This document shows positions 33,091 through 40,741 of a stretch of 64,000 nt of DNA, one piece after another; positions within the stretch are counted from its first letter, which is position 1; the number at the start of each line of letters is the position of its first letter. The notes under the pieces are model-generated. The model saw nothing but the letters and a program-made list of their open reading frames with translations. It searched no databases and was not told the DNA's origin. Both the position numbers and the translations under genes were made by a program. This DNA comes from Bacillota bacterium (GTDB lineage Bacteria > Bacillota > Clostridia > Acetivibrionales > DTU013), in NCBI GenBank assembly GCA_023412665.1, contig JAEZCA010000016.1:6940-70939 (forward strand), written 5' to 3'.

Positions 33091-34449
33091 ATGAGCGAGA
33101 GTTGGTCTTTTATCTGGGACATACTGGTGATATCACTTTTTCTGGGTATTGCCACATATATTAAAAGAAGCTTCAGGTTTTTTGAAAGGTTCTTTATACC
33201 CAATCCTATAATCGCAGGATTTATTGGACTGCTGCTGGGACCCAACGTGCTGGGACTGATCAATTTCAATACAGACAACTTGGGTACTCTGATCTATCAT
33301 TTGATGTCTGTGGGCTTTATCTCACTGGCGCTCAAGGACAGGAACACCACAAAGAGCAAAGATATAATAAATACTGGCATATTCATCGTAAACGGATATG
33401 TACTGCAGGGTATCGTGGGCTTTGGTCTGTCATTACTGATGGCCTACACAATCTTCCCAGACCTGTTCCCCGTCTTTGGTATGCTGCTGCCCCTGGGCTA
33501 TGGCCAGGGCGCCGGCCAGGCATATTCGATGGGAAAGCAGTGGGAGGCTCTTGGCTTTGCAAACGGTGGCAACATAGGTCTCTCAATAGCTGCCATGGGG
33601 CTCCTGTGGGCTTGTATCGGCGGCATACCGCTGATGAACTATCTCATCAGGGTCAAGAAAATAAAGCCGTCACACAGCGTACCAAAAGGTGAGCAAAGAA
33701 TGCCACATGAAGAAATACAAAAGGAAGATGTGGGGGCCGCGTCCTCGGTTGACGGGTTTACAATCCAGATATTTACCATCGGTATTATTTATCTTGTGAC
33801 CTACCTTGCACTAAAGGGCATGTCTGCACTATTGAGCAATTTCGGTACCTTCGGCAGCACCCTGTCAACAATGCTTTGGGGCTTCAGCTTTATCGTTGCC
33901 GCCCTGTTTGCCATACTGTTCCGCTTTATATATGATTTTTTAAGGAAAAAGAAAATAGTTGTTCGAGAATATACTAGCAATTTCCTCCTGGAACGCATAC
34001 AGGGCGGTGCCTTTGACTATATGATCACCGCGTCCATTGCCGCAATATCGATCTCTATACTAAAGCAGTATCTGATACCGACCCTTGTTATAGGAATAAT
34101 CGGCGGCATCGTTACCATTGTCTATATCGTATACGTATGCAAAAGAATATATAAGACTGACGTTCTTGAAAATATGCTGGCCCTGTACGGTAATCTGACA
34201 GGTGTCGTATCTACCGGACTGGCGCTGGTAAAGGAGATTGATCCCAACCTTGAGTCCTCTGCAGGAAAGAATCTGGTGCTGGGAAGCGGCGCTGGGCTGT
34301 TTGTCGGCTTTCCGCTTATGCTGCTTCTCAATGTCCCTGTGGTCGGCTTTGTTTCAAACAGGCCTTCTCTCTACCTCTGGACAATGCTGGGACTGACGGC
34401 TTATTTCATCATTCTATCCGTAGCCCTTCACATAAGAAGAGCAAAATAA
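33091..34449 (+). CDS. Sodium/glutamate symporter-like (GltS/ESS family) membrane protein
   Basis: A 452-aa integral membrane protein with about ten or more helices. Features of the family: FIPNPIIAGFIGLLLGPNVLG near residue 35, LPLGYGQGAGQAYSMGKQWE (Gly-rich re-entrant loop) near 130, and NLTGVVSTGLALVKEIDPNLES with a second Gly-rich loop (LVLGSGAGLFVGFPLML) in the second half, consistent with an inverted repeat fold. A cytoplasmic loop of about 40 charged residues divides the halves. It has a good GGAGG site 16 bases after the acyltransferase. It probably imports glutamate or a related anion with sodium. Confidence 0.85.
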   Translation: MSESWSFIWDILVISLFLGIATYIKRSFRFFERFFIPNPIIAGFIGLLLGPNVLGLINFNTDNLGTLIYHLMSVGFISLALKDRNTTKSKDIINTGIFIVNGYVLQGIVGFGLSLLMAYTIFPDLFPVFGMLLPLGYGQGAGQAYSMGKQWEALGFANGGNIGLSIAAMGLLWACIGGIPLMNYLIRVKKIKPSHSVPKGEQRMPHEEIQKEDVGAASSVDGFTIQIFTIGIIYLVTYLALKGMSALLSNFGTFGSTLSTMLWGFSFIVAALFAILFRFIYDFLRKKKIVVREYTSNFLLERIQGGAFDYMITASIAAISISILKQYLIPTLVIGIIGGIVTIVYIVYVCKRIYKTDVLENMLALYGNLTGVVSTGLALVKEIDPNLESSAGKNLVLGSGAGLFVGFPLMLLLNVPVVGFVSNRPSLYLWTMLGLTAYFIILSVALHIRRAK

Positions 34450-34645
34450 ACTGCTCCATGTGCTGTAAGGATGAGGTAATATGTGATAATACGGGAAATA
34501 CATGCATCAGGTATCGCCATTTCATGCTTAGTACAGGTTCCGGCTGAAATTATGTACTTCTCTTTTCTAGCTTTAGGAAGTATAATAAAGTTAGTATATT
34601 ATAAAAGCATGTCTGGTTTCAAAAATCAGATATGATGGTGATAAT

Positions 34646-35272
34646 ATGAAAATAGAAAAAATTAGCGAAAACATTATAAAGGTAACTATCTCATACAATG
34701 ATCTGGAAGAGAGAAATGTCGATCTGAACGCTCTGAACTACAATACACCTGCCGCGCAGGAGTTTCTGTGGGATCTGATGGAGCAGGCGGAAGAACAGCT
34801 CGGCTTCAACCTTACCGATTCCCAGCTCATCATAGAGCCTGTTCCCAATTCAAATGAAGGCTTCGTGATCACTATCACCAGGATAGATGAGGACGGAGAG
34901 TTTGAGTCGATTCATAAATATATTAAAAACAGAATGAAGAAGAGCGATCTAAGGGTAAAGAAAAAGAGCCGCAAGGTATCATCTCCTCTGTTGCTTTACT
35001 CCTTCAGGACGCTTAACGACATCTGTGAGCTGGCAGACAAGCTGGATATGCACTATAGCGGAGAAAGCACCCTGTTCAGATGCAGGGACACCTACTACCT
35101 GTCACTTACAAGGAGCGGACTGCTCTCAGCAGATATAAAAATGTTTGAGCTGATGCTCGCTGAGTATGGCACGAAGATAGCCAATATCAATTTTATCGAA
35201 GGCTATTTGAACGAATATGGAGAGAAAATCATAGAATATAATGCGCTCGAAGTACTGCGGAAGTTTTATTGA
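34646..35272 (+). CDS. mecA: Adaptor protein MecA
   Basis: A 208-aa adaptor that hands substrates to the ClpC-ClpP protease in Firmicutes. The N-terminal substrate-binding domain (MKIEKISENIIKVTISYNDLEERN; LWDLMEQAEEQLGF) is joined by a charged linker to the C-terminal Clp-binding domain (LYSFRTLNDICELADKL; YYLSLTRSG; LAEYGTK; YLNEYGEKIIEYNALEVL). Typical length, typical order. It stands alone, followed by a terminator. Confidence 0.93.
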   Translation: MKIEKISENIIKVTISYNDLEERNVDLNALNYNTPAAQEFLWDLMEQAEEQLGFNLTDSQLIIEPVPNSNEGFVITITRIDEDGEFESIHKYIKNRMKKSDLRVKKKSRKVSSPLLLYSFRTLNDICELADKLDMHYSGESTLFRCRDTYYLSLTRSGLLSADIKMFELMLAEYGTKIANINFIEGYLNEYGEKIIEYNALEVLRKFY

Positions 35273-35331
35273 CGGTTGCCGCGTGAAAATGTAGATAGTG
35301 AATATCGAATCAAATAGTTTAATTTTTCAAG

Positions 35332-35363
35332 CAAGTGACGCGCCTAAGTACGTCACTTGTTTT
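35332..35363 (+). terminator. Terminator after mecA, overlapping the end of the VanW-like gene
   Basis: CAAGTGACG (35332-35340) and CGTCACTTG (35351-35359) enclose ten bases and are followed by TTTT. The right arm includes the stop codon of the convergent gene. Confidence 0.65.
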
Positions 35364-36678
35364 CGTTATCAAGCACAGCGGTATCCGGGGCGATCTGGAC
35401 TATCGAGGTTTCCGCCTCATATTGATCCGTGCTGATGAGCTCGGCATTCCTGAATACCTTGACGGACAAACCTTTCTTGCCGGGATTCAAAACAACCTTC
35501 TCGCCCGGCTTGAGGCCGTCCTTTTCCACATAATATACGGGAGGGTCGAATTCCTGGATCGTTTCAGTGCGGATGACGCTTTTTTCAGCTTTATCTTCCC
35601 TGCTCCCGGCAATTGCAACAGTCACGACGCTTCCGTTCCTGACCGCAAACAAAGCAAGCTTTTTGCCGAATGGGTTGCTGAATTTTATGTCTCCGGCATT
35701 GCCCGATATCCAGGCGTCCAATCCGGGCTGAATATATCCGACGGCTGTTTTGTGCTGCAGCCTCGTGATGGAATCCTTCGGTATCCCTGCGGTAAGAAGT
35801 GATGCATATAGGGTAGAGGCCACCTGATCATAGCCTTCGTTCTCATACTCGGCTCCGTCATTTAGTCCAAGACTTTCAACAAATGAGAATCCATCCTCAC
35901 TGTCCTTGTCATCGGCAGGCTCGAGCATTGTTCCGTTTATTTGGTCCACAGCGTACTGTATGCTCTCAGTCAGAGTACCGTCGTATATGCTGGTAGAGTA
36001 CTCTCCATGTATCAGCTCTATCTCATCAAAATCCTTCATCGTCACAGGAGCATTTATTGTTTTTAAAGCATTTCCATCACTAAGATTTATTACCTTGAAG
36101 GGATCTGATGCCAATTCACTTTTCAGAAGATTTACAGCGGAGTTCACATCCAATGAAATACCTGGTGTGTCAGCCTCTTTTTCTATAATGCCATCCTTAT
36201 AATAGATCCTTGCGTCTGTCGGGGTAGTATTGATTTTTTCAGAGAGCCTTGCCAATTCCATTCTCAGTTTGCTTTCGCTGAATTTCACTTCAGGCCTGAC
36301 AACAGCTCCATCGTTGCTGAAATATGTTTTTATAAGGCGGGGTATATCTCCGACGCTCCTGAAGGTATTTATAGGGCTTAGTGTAGACTCACCGTCAACA
36401 TATGCATCGATGCTTGAAAATGAAATTTCATAAATATCAGTGCCACCTGCAGACAGCTGAAGCTTATATTCTCCCAATCGCGCGCCATATTCGGCTTCTA
36501 TTGCCTCTGCAGCCTCAGTATAGCTTTTGCCTCCGATATGGATTTCTCCTGCATATACGTTTGCCGGTATTTCCTTCAGTGACGCATCAAACAGCACAGC
36601 TATACCTGCAGCCATAGCAATGAGGCTCTGTATAACTATAATCAAAAAGATAAACAGTGTCTTTCGAGTATTATCCAC
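35353..36678 (-). CDS. Membrane-anchored YoaR/VanW-like protein with degenerate VanW domain
   Basis: About 441 aa. The chosen GTG at 36678 follows ACGGAG at normal spacing; the frame is open further up. One membrane helix near the N-terminus (LFIFLIIVIQSLIAMAAGIAVLF) precedes a PG_binding_4-type domain (YAGEIHIGGKSYTEAAEAIE), a helical part, and a region aligning with VanW (QINGTMLEP, then GYDQVASTLYASLLTAGI). The usual GGGxCQ of VanW is replaced by NEGYDQ, so the conserved Cys is lost. A C-terminal G5-like strand region ends the protein. These proteins are thought to act at the cell wall; the changed motif makes enzymatic action doubtful. Confidence 0.75.
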   Translation of the reverse strand: MDNTRKTLFIFLIIVIQSLIAMAAGIAVLFDASLKEIPANVYAGEIHIGGKSYTEAAEAIEAEYGARLGEYKLQLSAGGTDIYEISFSSIDAYVDGESTLSPINTFRSVGDIPRLIKTYFSNDGAVVRPEVKFSESKLRMELARLSEKINTTPTDARIYYKDGIIEKEADTPGISLDVNSAVNLLKSELASDPFKVINLSDGNALKTINAPVTMKDFDEIELIHGEYSTSIYDGTLTESIQYAVDQINGTMLEPADDKDSEDGFSFVESLGLNDGAEYENEGYDQVASTLYASLLTAGIPKDSITRLQHKTAVGYIQPGLDAWISGNAGDIKFSNPFGKKLALFAVRNGSVVTVAIAGSREDKAEKSVIRTETIQEFDPPVYYVEKDGLKPGEKVVLNPGKKGLSVKVFRNAELISTDQYEAETSIVQIAPDTAVLDNENK

Positions 36679-36736
36679 TAAAAACAACTCCGTCTGCTTT
36701 TTCTTTTGCCTGCCGTCCAGCCGCTGAAGCTCTAAT

Positions 36737-36773
36737 AAAAAAGTATAAAGCACCCAGTACTTTATACTTTTTT
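36737..36773. terminator. Bidirectional terminator after the PRC-barrel gene
   Basis: A perfect 14-bp stem (AAAAAAGTATAAAG / CTTTATACTTTTTT) with a nine-base loop just after the PRC-barrel gene. Confidence 0.75.
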
Positions 36774-36776
36774 GTC

Positions 36777-37700
36777 CTATGCCCTGTTGTTCATAACAAG
36801 CTCTACAAGCTTGTCCTTTGCCTTGGCTTCGTCAATTACAGCGTCATCTATCTGCATACCCTCACTGATGATAACATTTCCAAAGCTGTCCATTATTGTC
36901 CTGGTCGCATATCTGCCCTTAAGATACTGTCTTTGCCTCTGTTCAAAAAGCACTGCTGCTTGATCCGATTTGGATTCATCCTGCTGTTTAGCAGTATCGG
37001 CTTCTGTTGTGCTGTCAGTTATATCAGCAATACCAGCTATATCAGCTGTATCAGCATCTTCATATATTGATTCATCAAAAGCTGTGCCGATTGCCTCGTA
37101 CACTTTACTGCTTTCATCAGCAGCTGCTCTTCCTGAATCTTCTAAAAACGCGTTATTTTTTTTTTCCATATCGACGATACCGGCTTCACTGTCCAACTGC
37201 TCGGGAGTATCAAGCAATGAAGCTTCAATATCTTCTTTTACCACCGTTAAGTTCTTTCCGAAGGTTATCACTGAATCTCTCGGGATCAGCCGCACCTTTT
37301 TCTGAGTGATATCAGCTATGAATTCAAGACCTGTGATCTTGCATGCATCATTTTCATCCACATATATATCTCCGATCTCGCCGATCAGACTTCCTTTCCT
37401 GGTAAGCACCTTTGTGCCCTTCACCCTGATGTCGTTCTGAAGCAGCTGTATGGCATCCGGGATCCTGCTTATGTCCGTTATGACGCCCTCATTCTCAATA
37501 GTGAGCGCATATTCGCCTATGCCCGCAACGTCATCGGTAGGAATCACTCTTGCACTGAATATCTGTATGCCGCTGTCGACAACAATATAGTCTATGGCTC
37601 CCTTGTCTGCATTTATAATAATGCTTTTGACCCTGCCGGCTTCCATTCCGTCGGATATGCTAATTATAGGCAATCCCAGTATTTTTTGAGTTTTTTTCAT
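36777..37700 (-). CDS. PRC-barrel domain protein with acidic low-complexity C-terminal half
   Basis: A 307-aa protein with two PRC-barrel modules: the first at about 1-75 (ILGLPIISISDGMEAGRVKSIIINADKGAIDYIVV), the second at about 95-165 (GTKVLTRKGSLIGEIGDIYVDENDACKITGLEF). PRC-barrels bind RNA or proteins in contexts from photosynthetic centres to ribosome maturation; related clostridial proteins are of unknown role. The second half is acidic and Ala/Asp/Thr-rich with near-repeats (IADIAGIADITDS-like), followed by a short conserved-looking end (GRYATRTIMDSFGNVIISEGMQIDDAVIDEAKAKDKLVELV). Strong GGAGG start signal. Confidence 0.8.
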   Translation of the reverse strand: MKKTQKILGLPIISISDGMEAGRVKSIIINADKGAIDYIVVDSGIQIFSARVIPTDDVAGIGEYALTIENEGVITDISRIPDAIQLLQNDIRVKGTKVLTRKGSLIGEIGDIYVDENDACKITGLEFIADITQKKVRLIPRDSVITFGKNLTVVKEDIEASLLDTPEQLDSEAGIVDMEKKNNAFLEDSGRAAADESSKVYEAIGTAFDESIYEDADTADIAGIADITDSTTEADTAKQQDESKSDQAAVLFEQRQRQYLKGRYATRTIMDSFGNVIISEGMQIDDAVIDEAKAKDKLVELVMNNRA

Positions 37701-37743
37701 GTGAAAATAACCTCCTTCAAATCATAGCAGACCATATTGCCCG

Positions 37744-38739
37744 TCAAGCTCCAAACTCAGTCAGATTCCTTACGATTTCTTCCTTTACTGAACCATCCAT
37801 TTCATCACCATATATATCGTAATAACCATTAAGAATATCAAGTGCTAAATCCTGCTGTCCAAGCGATTTATACATAACGCATATGTCAAGTATTATCCAG
37901 AAGGTAAGTTCTTTTTGAGGCTTTTTGTCAATAGCATACATATAATACAGGATCGAGCCCTCGAAGTCTCCTGCTTCTCTTAGTCTGAATGCCTCATCGA
38001 TACACTCCTCGATAGTCATAATATCGTTATCATGAATATTATTTTCTATACCCATTTTATCAATATTTTCAGTACTGTCAACAGATTTTTCTTCACTATT
38101 TTCTTCAAAGCCCTCATTTTCCTCATTATTCGCTATTGTTGTCGAGTTATCATCATTCCTCCCAACAAATTTTAGGAATATGTCCTCTATATAATTATCT
38201 CCTGGGCTCATATTTAAATCACCATCCATATCATTTTCATCGAAAGACTCCATTGCCTCCGGTGTAAACGGCATTACTGCTTCCGAAATGGGTTCTGCAA
38301 GTATGGAAGCCTCTTCTTCTGATGACGCCAAGAGCTCTGCTGCAGCCTCTGCCATTTCCGCCGGTCCCGTATCCGAAAGCAAGGATGTCATCGTATCCGC
38401 TGCTCCGGCACCTGACTCTGGTAATGCAGCTATTTTGTTTCCTATTTTGATTTTCGGCAGTACTAACGCTATTACTATGCTCAGTACTAAAATAAGAACA
38501 AGGTAGGCGAATACCGATACAGCAGCAAGAATAGCAGACATTGACGGATCCTGTGCATTATTTTGAGTTGAGTAGATAAGGCTGAGGACACCCGGCATAA
38601 TAAGTGCTGTTACAAGAGATGCCATAGTTATGGCGGCAGCTGTCAAAAAATTAAATCGCTTCAGACGGTAAAAGATCAACGACAATATAATGCCGATGAG
38701 TGCTGCCACACAGGTTACAGAAATCATATATACTGGCAT
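37744..38739 (-). CDS. Membrane protein with acidic linker and TPR-like C-terminus
   Basis: A 331-aa protein not assigned to a family. Three hydrophobic helices in the first 95 residues (MISVTCVAALIGIILSLIFY; FLTAAAITMASLVTALIM; LAAVSVFAYLVLILVLSI) are followed by about 140 residues rich in Glu, Asp, Ala and Asn with no predicted fold. The C-terminal 85 residues (TIEECIDEAFRLREAGDFEGSILYYMYAID; LGQQDLALDILNGYY) look like two tetratricopeptide helix pairs, a protein-docking module. AGGAGG supports the start. It lies between the PRC-barrel and phosphatase genes on the same strand. Confidence 0.75.
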   Translation of the reverse strand: MPVYMISVTCVAALIGIILSLIFYRLKRFNFLTAAAITMASLVTALIMPGVLSLIYSTQNNAQDPSMSAILAAVSVFAYLVLILVLSIVIALVLPKIKIGNKIAALPESGAGAADTMTSLLSDTGPAEMAEAAAELLASSEEEASILAEPISEAVMPFTPEAMESFDENDMDGDLNMSPGDNYIEDIFLKFVGRNDDNSTTIANNEENEGFEENSEEKSVDSTENIDKMGIENNIHDNDIMTIEECIDEAFRLREAGDFEGSILYYMYAIDKKPQKELTFWIILDICVMYKSLGQQDLALDILNGYYDIYGDEMDGSVKEEIVRNLTEFGA

Positions 38740-38858
38740 CCGGTACCTCCTGAATGTTTTTGGATTAGTTACAGAATAACAGAGCTATATTCTATATTGA
38801 TCTACATTTTTCCTTCATTTTTTACATTTTTCTATTCGTGTAATAACGTTTATTGCTT

Positions 38859-40538
38859 CTATCTGAATTCGACACATATCAATGTTATATCATCCTCCGG
38901 TTCCCTGTCTCCGGAAAATGACCTCAGAGACTTTCTGATGGCGGAGATCAAATGCTCGGAAACCGCTTTGCTGTTATTCAAGATGAGCTGCTTCAACCTT
39001 TCAGATGAGTACTGCTCTTTTTTGTCATTCCTTAACTCGATAAGGCCGTCGGTATAAATAAAAAGCTTATCACCAGGGCCTGCTTGCAATTCCATGTCTT
39101 CATAAGCAGCTGAATACACCTCCCTGAGCTTGCATATCGGGAAGCCTTTTATATGGATATCTCTCAGCTGTCCCTGCCCATTCAGGTACATTGGCGCTTC
39201 ATTCATGCCTGCGGAACTGAATACCAGCTTTTTAGTCTTTATATCATATACAAAATAAATGAGAACAATATAGACTTCATCTCTAAAATTAGTATTATTG
39301 AAAGCATCATATATCTGTCCCAGCATTTCAGATGGAGATGAAAGCGTTTCTTTGATCCTGTCCGTTTCAATAAAGCTGTCGACACACTGCTTGAGAAATA
39401 CTGTCAGCATGGCCGCAGGGACGCCGTGCCCTGAAACATCACATATATAGAAGCCTATATGGTTCTCGTCCAGCCAGTATACATCATAAAAGTCGCCGCT
39501 CAGCCTCTCTGCAGGCATGTACAAAGCATTGAAGCTTATATTGGGCGAGTTGGGGAAAAATGACGGCATCATTGAATTTTGAATGTCCCTGGCATAATCA
39601 AGGTCCTCTAAAAGCTTGTCATTTATCATCTTTAATTCACTGGTTCTTATCTCCACCAGCTTGTCAAGATTGTCGGCATATTCCTTCAGCTCATTCCGGG
39701 CAGTAGCCAGTGCTGTATACGGGGTCAGTACGTATTTTGAGAATGTCACACTGAATATCATAAACAGCGAAATGCATTTGAGTACATGACCCAAAAGATT
39801 ATATATCCCGTATACATCGATGTAGATAGTGAAGGCGAATTCACTCATACTACTAAGTGTCAATGCCGCAGACATAACATATAATACCTGGTTTTTGGTT
39901 TTTATGTATTTATGGAAATAAACTATTGCAGCAATTGAGGTTACTGCAATGATAGTATATTCCAGAAGCTTCTTCTCATATGTAAGCCCTGTTTCTTCAA
40001 TATACATGGCAGGCAGAAGATTCGGAAAATACGTGGCTGTAATAAACGCAGCCAATGAAATCGCAAAAGCAGTCGCAGAAAACCAGTTTGCGTTTATCCC
40101 GCTCTTTTTTTCATTTTGAATAAAGCATGATGCCATATATGCCGCCGCGGTAATCAATCTGGCAGCTATCCAGAAGGTAGTTGCCCTGTTTGCTGTAAGA
40201 TTTGGTATGAAAAAATCAGGCATGCCCTTGTAGCTCATCAAATGAAAAACATCAATGATACCGGCAGCCATCAGCAGCGACCCGAAAACTATCGGTTTGA
40301 TATTTTGTTCCTGCTTGTATGTATAGTACGAAACCAAAAAAATCGCAAGACAGGCTATGACACCTGCGATCTCCAGCAGATTATGCCAGGTGAGGAAGCC
40401 GGAAATACCCATTATGCTTTCAAAGTAGCTTTCAAAAGCGGGAGCGGTAATAAGCAGCGCAACCGATAACAACATTGCCAGCGTTGAAGTAATAATATTC
40501 TTATTGTTTTGGATATCTGCCGATTTTATCTTTATCAT
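38859..40538 (-). CDS. MASE3-type membrane sensor fused to a SpoIIE (PP2C) phosphatase
   Basis: A 559-aa signalling protein. The first 270 residues carry about eight helices with MASE3 features (LLEIAGVIACLAIFLVSYYTY; LLMAAGIIDVFHLMSYKGMPDFF). A coiled coil at about 285-315 (LKEYADNLDKLVEIRTSELKMINDK) connects to the PP2C_SpoIIE domain at about 325-555. That domain shows the metal-binding Asp in ERLSGDFYDVYWLD, CDVSGHGVPAAM, and LFIYTDGLIELRN. It should remove phosphate from a serine-phosphorylated partner, typically an anti-anti-sigma STAS protein, linking a membrane signal to a sigma switch. The ribosome binding site is weak and no STAS gene is adjacent. Confidence 0.88.
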   Translation of the reverse strand: MIKIKSADIQNNKNIITSTLAMLLSVALLITAPAFESYFESIMGISGFLTWHNLLEIAGVIACLAIFLVSYYTYKQEQNIKPIVFGSLLMAAGIIDVFHLMSYKGMPDFFIPNLTANRATTFWIAARLITAAAYMASCFIQNEKKSGINANWFSATAFAISLAAFITATYFPNLLPAMYIEETGLTYEKKLLEYTIIAVTSIAAIVYFHKYIKTKNQVLYVMSAALTLSSMSEFAFTIYIDVYGIYNLLGHVLKCISLFMIFSVTFSKYVLTPYTALATARNELKEYADNLDKLVEIRTSELKMINDKLLEDLDYARDIQNSMMPSFFPNSPNISFNALYMPAERLSGDFYDVYWLDENHIGFYICDVSGHGVPAAMLTVFLKQCVDSFIETDRIKETLSSPSEMLGQIYDAFNNTNFRDEVYIVLIYFVYDIKTKKLVFSSAGMNEAPMYLNGQGQLRDIHIKGFPICKLREVYSAAYEDMELQAGPGDKLFIYTDGLIELRNDKKEQYSSERLKQLILNNSKAVSEHLISAIRKSLRSFSGDREPEDDITLICVEFR

Positions 40539-40553
40539 TCTTTTATTTTAACA

Positions 40554-40585
40554 TAAAAAAAGCGTTTACGAAATTCTGTAAACGC
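40554..40585 (-). terminator. Terminator downstream of lon
   Basis: GCGTTTAC (40562-40569) pairs with GTAAACGC (40578-40585), followed on the minus strand by seven T. Confidence 0.8.
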
Positions 40586-40741
40586 GAAATATGTCTGATG
40601 CAGGAGATACTCCTGATTGTGACTGCACTACCCGTGAGACAGGACCGCTCACCACAGACTAATTCTGGGTAGAAGGGAAGTACTTCAGTCAGTGCTTGGA
40701 AACACGATCGGAATAAACGGCGTTGTCGGTTTATACAAATT
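40586..40741 (-). other. Structured non-coding stretch between lon and its terminator
   Basis: About 155 bases without a gene. It contains a perfect hairpin CAGGAG-ATA-CTCCTG (40601-40615) and a GAAGTACTTC palindrome (40677-40686) before the terminator. It could be a long 3' untranslated region or a processed small RNA. I do not recognise an RNA family. Confidence 0.3.

Noticed and set aside
34450..34645. Hidden gene between the GltS-like gene and mecA
   Set aside because: Only short frames without start signals; probably the mecA promoter region, although no near-consensus promoter can be fixed.
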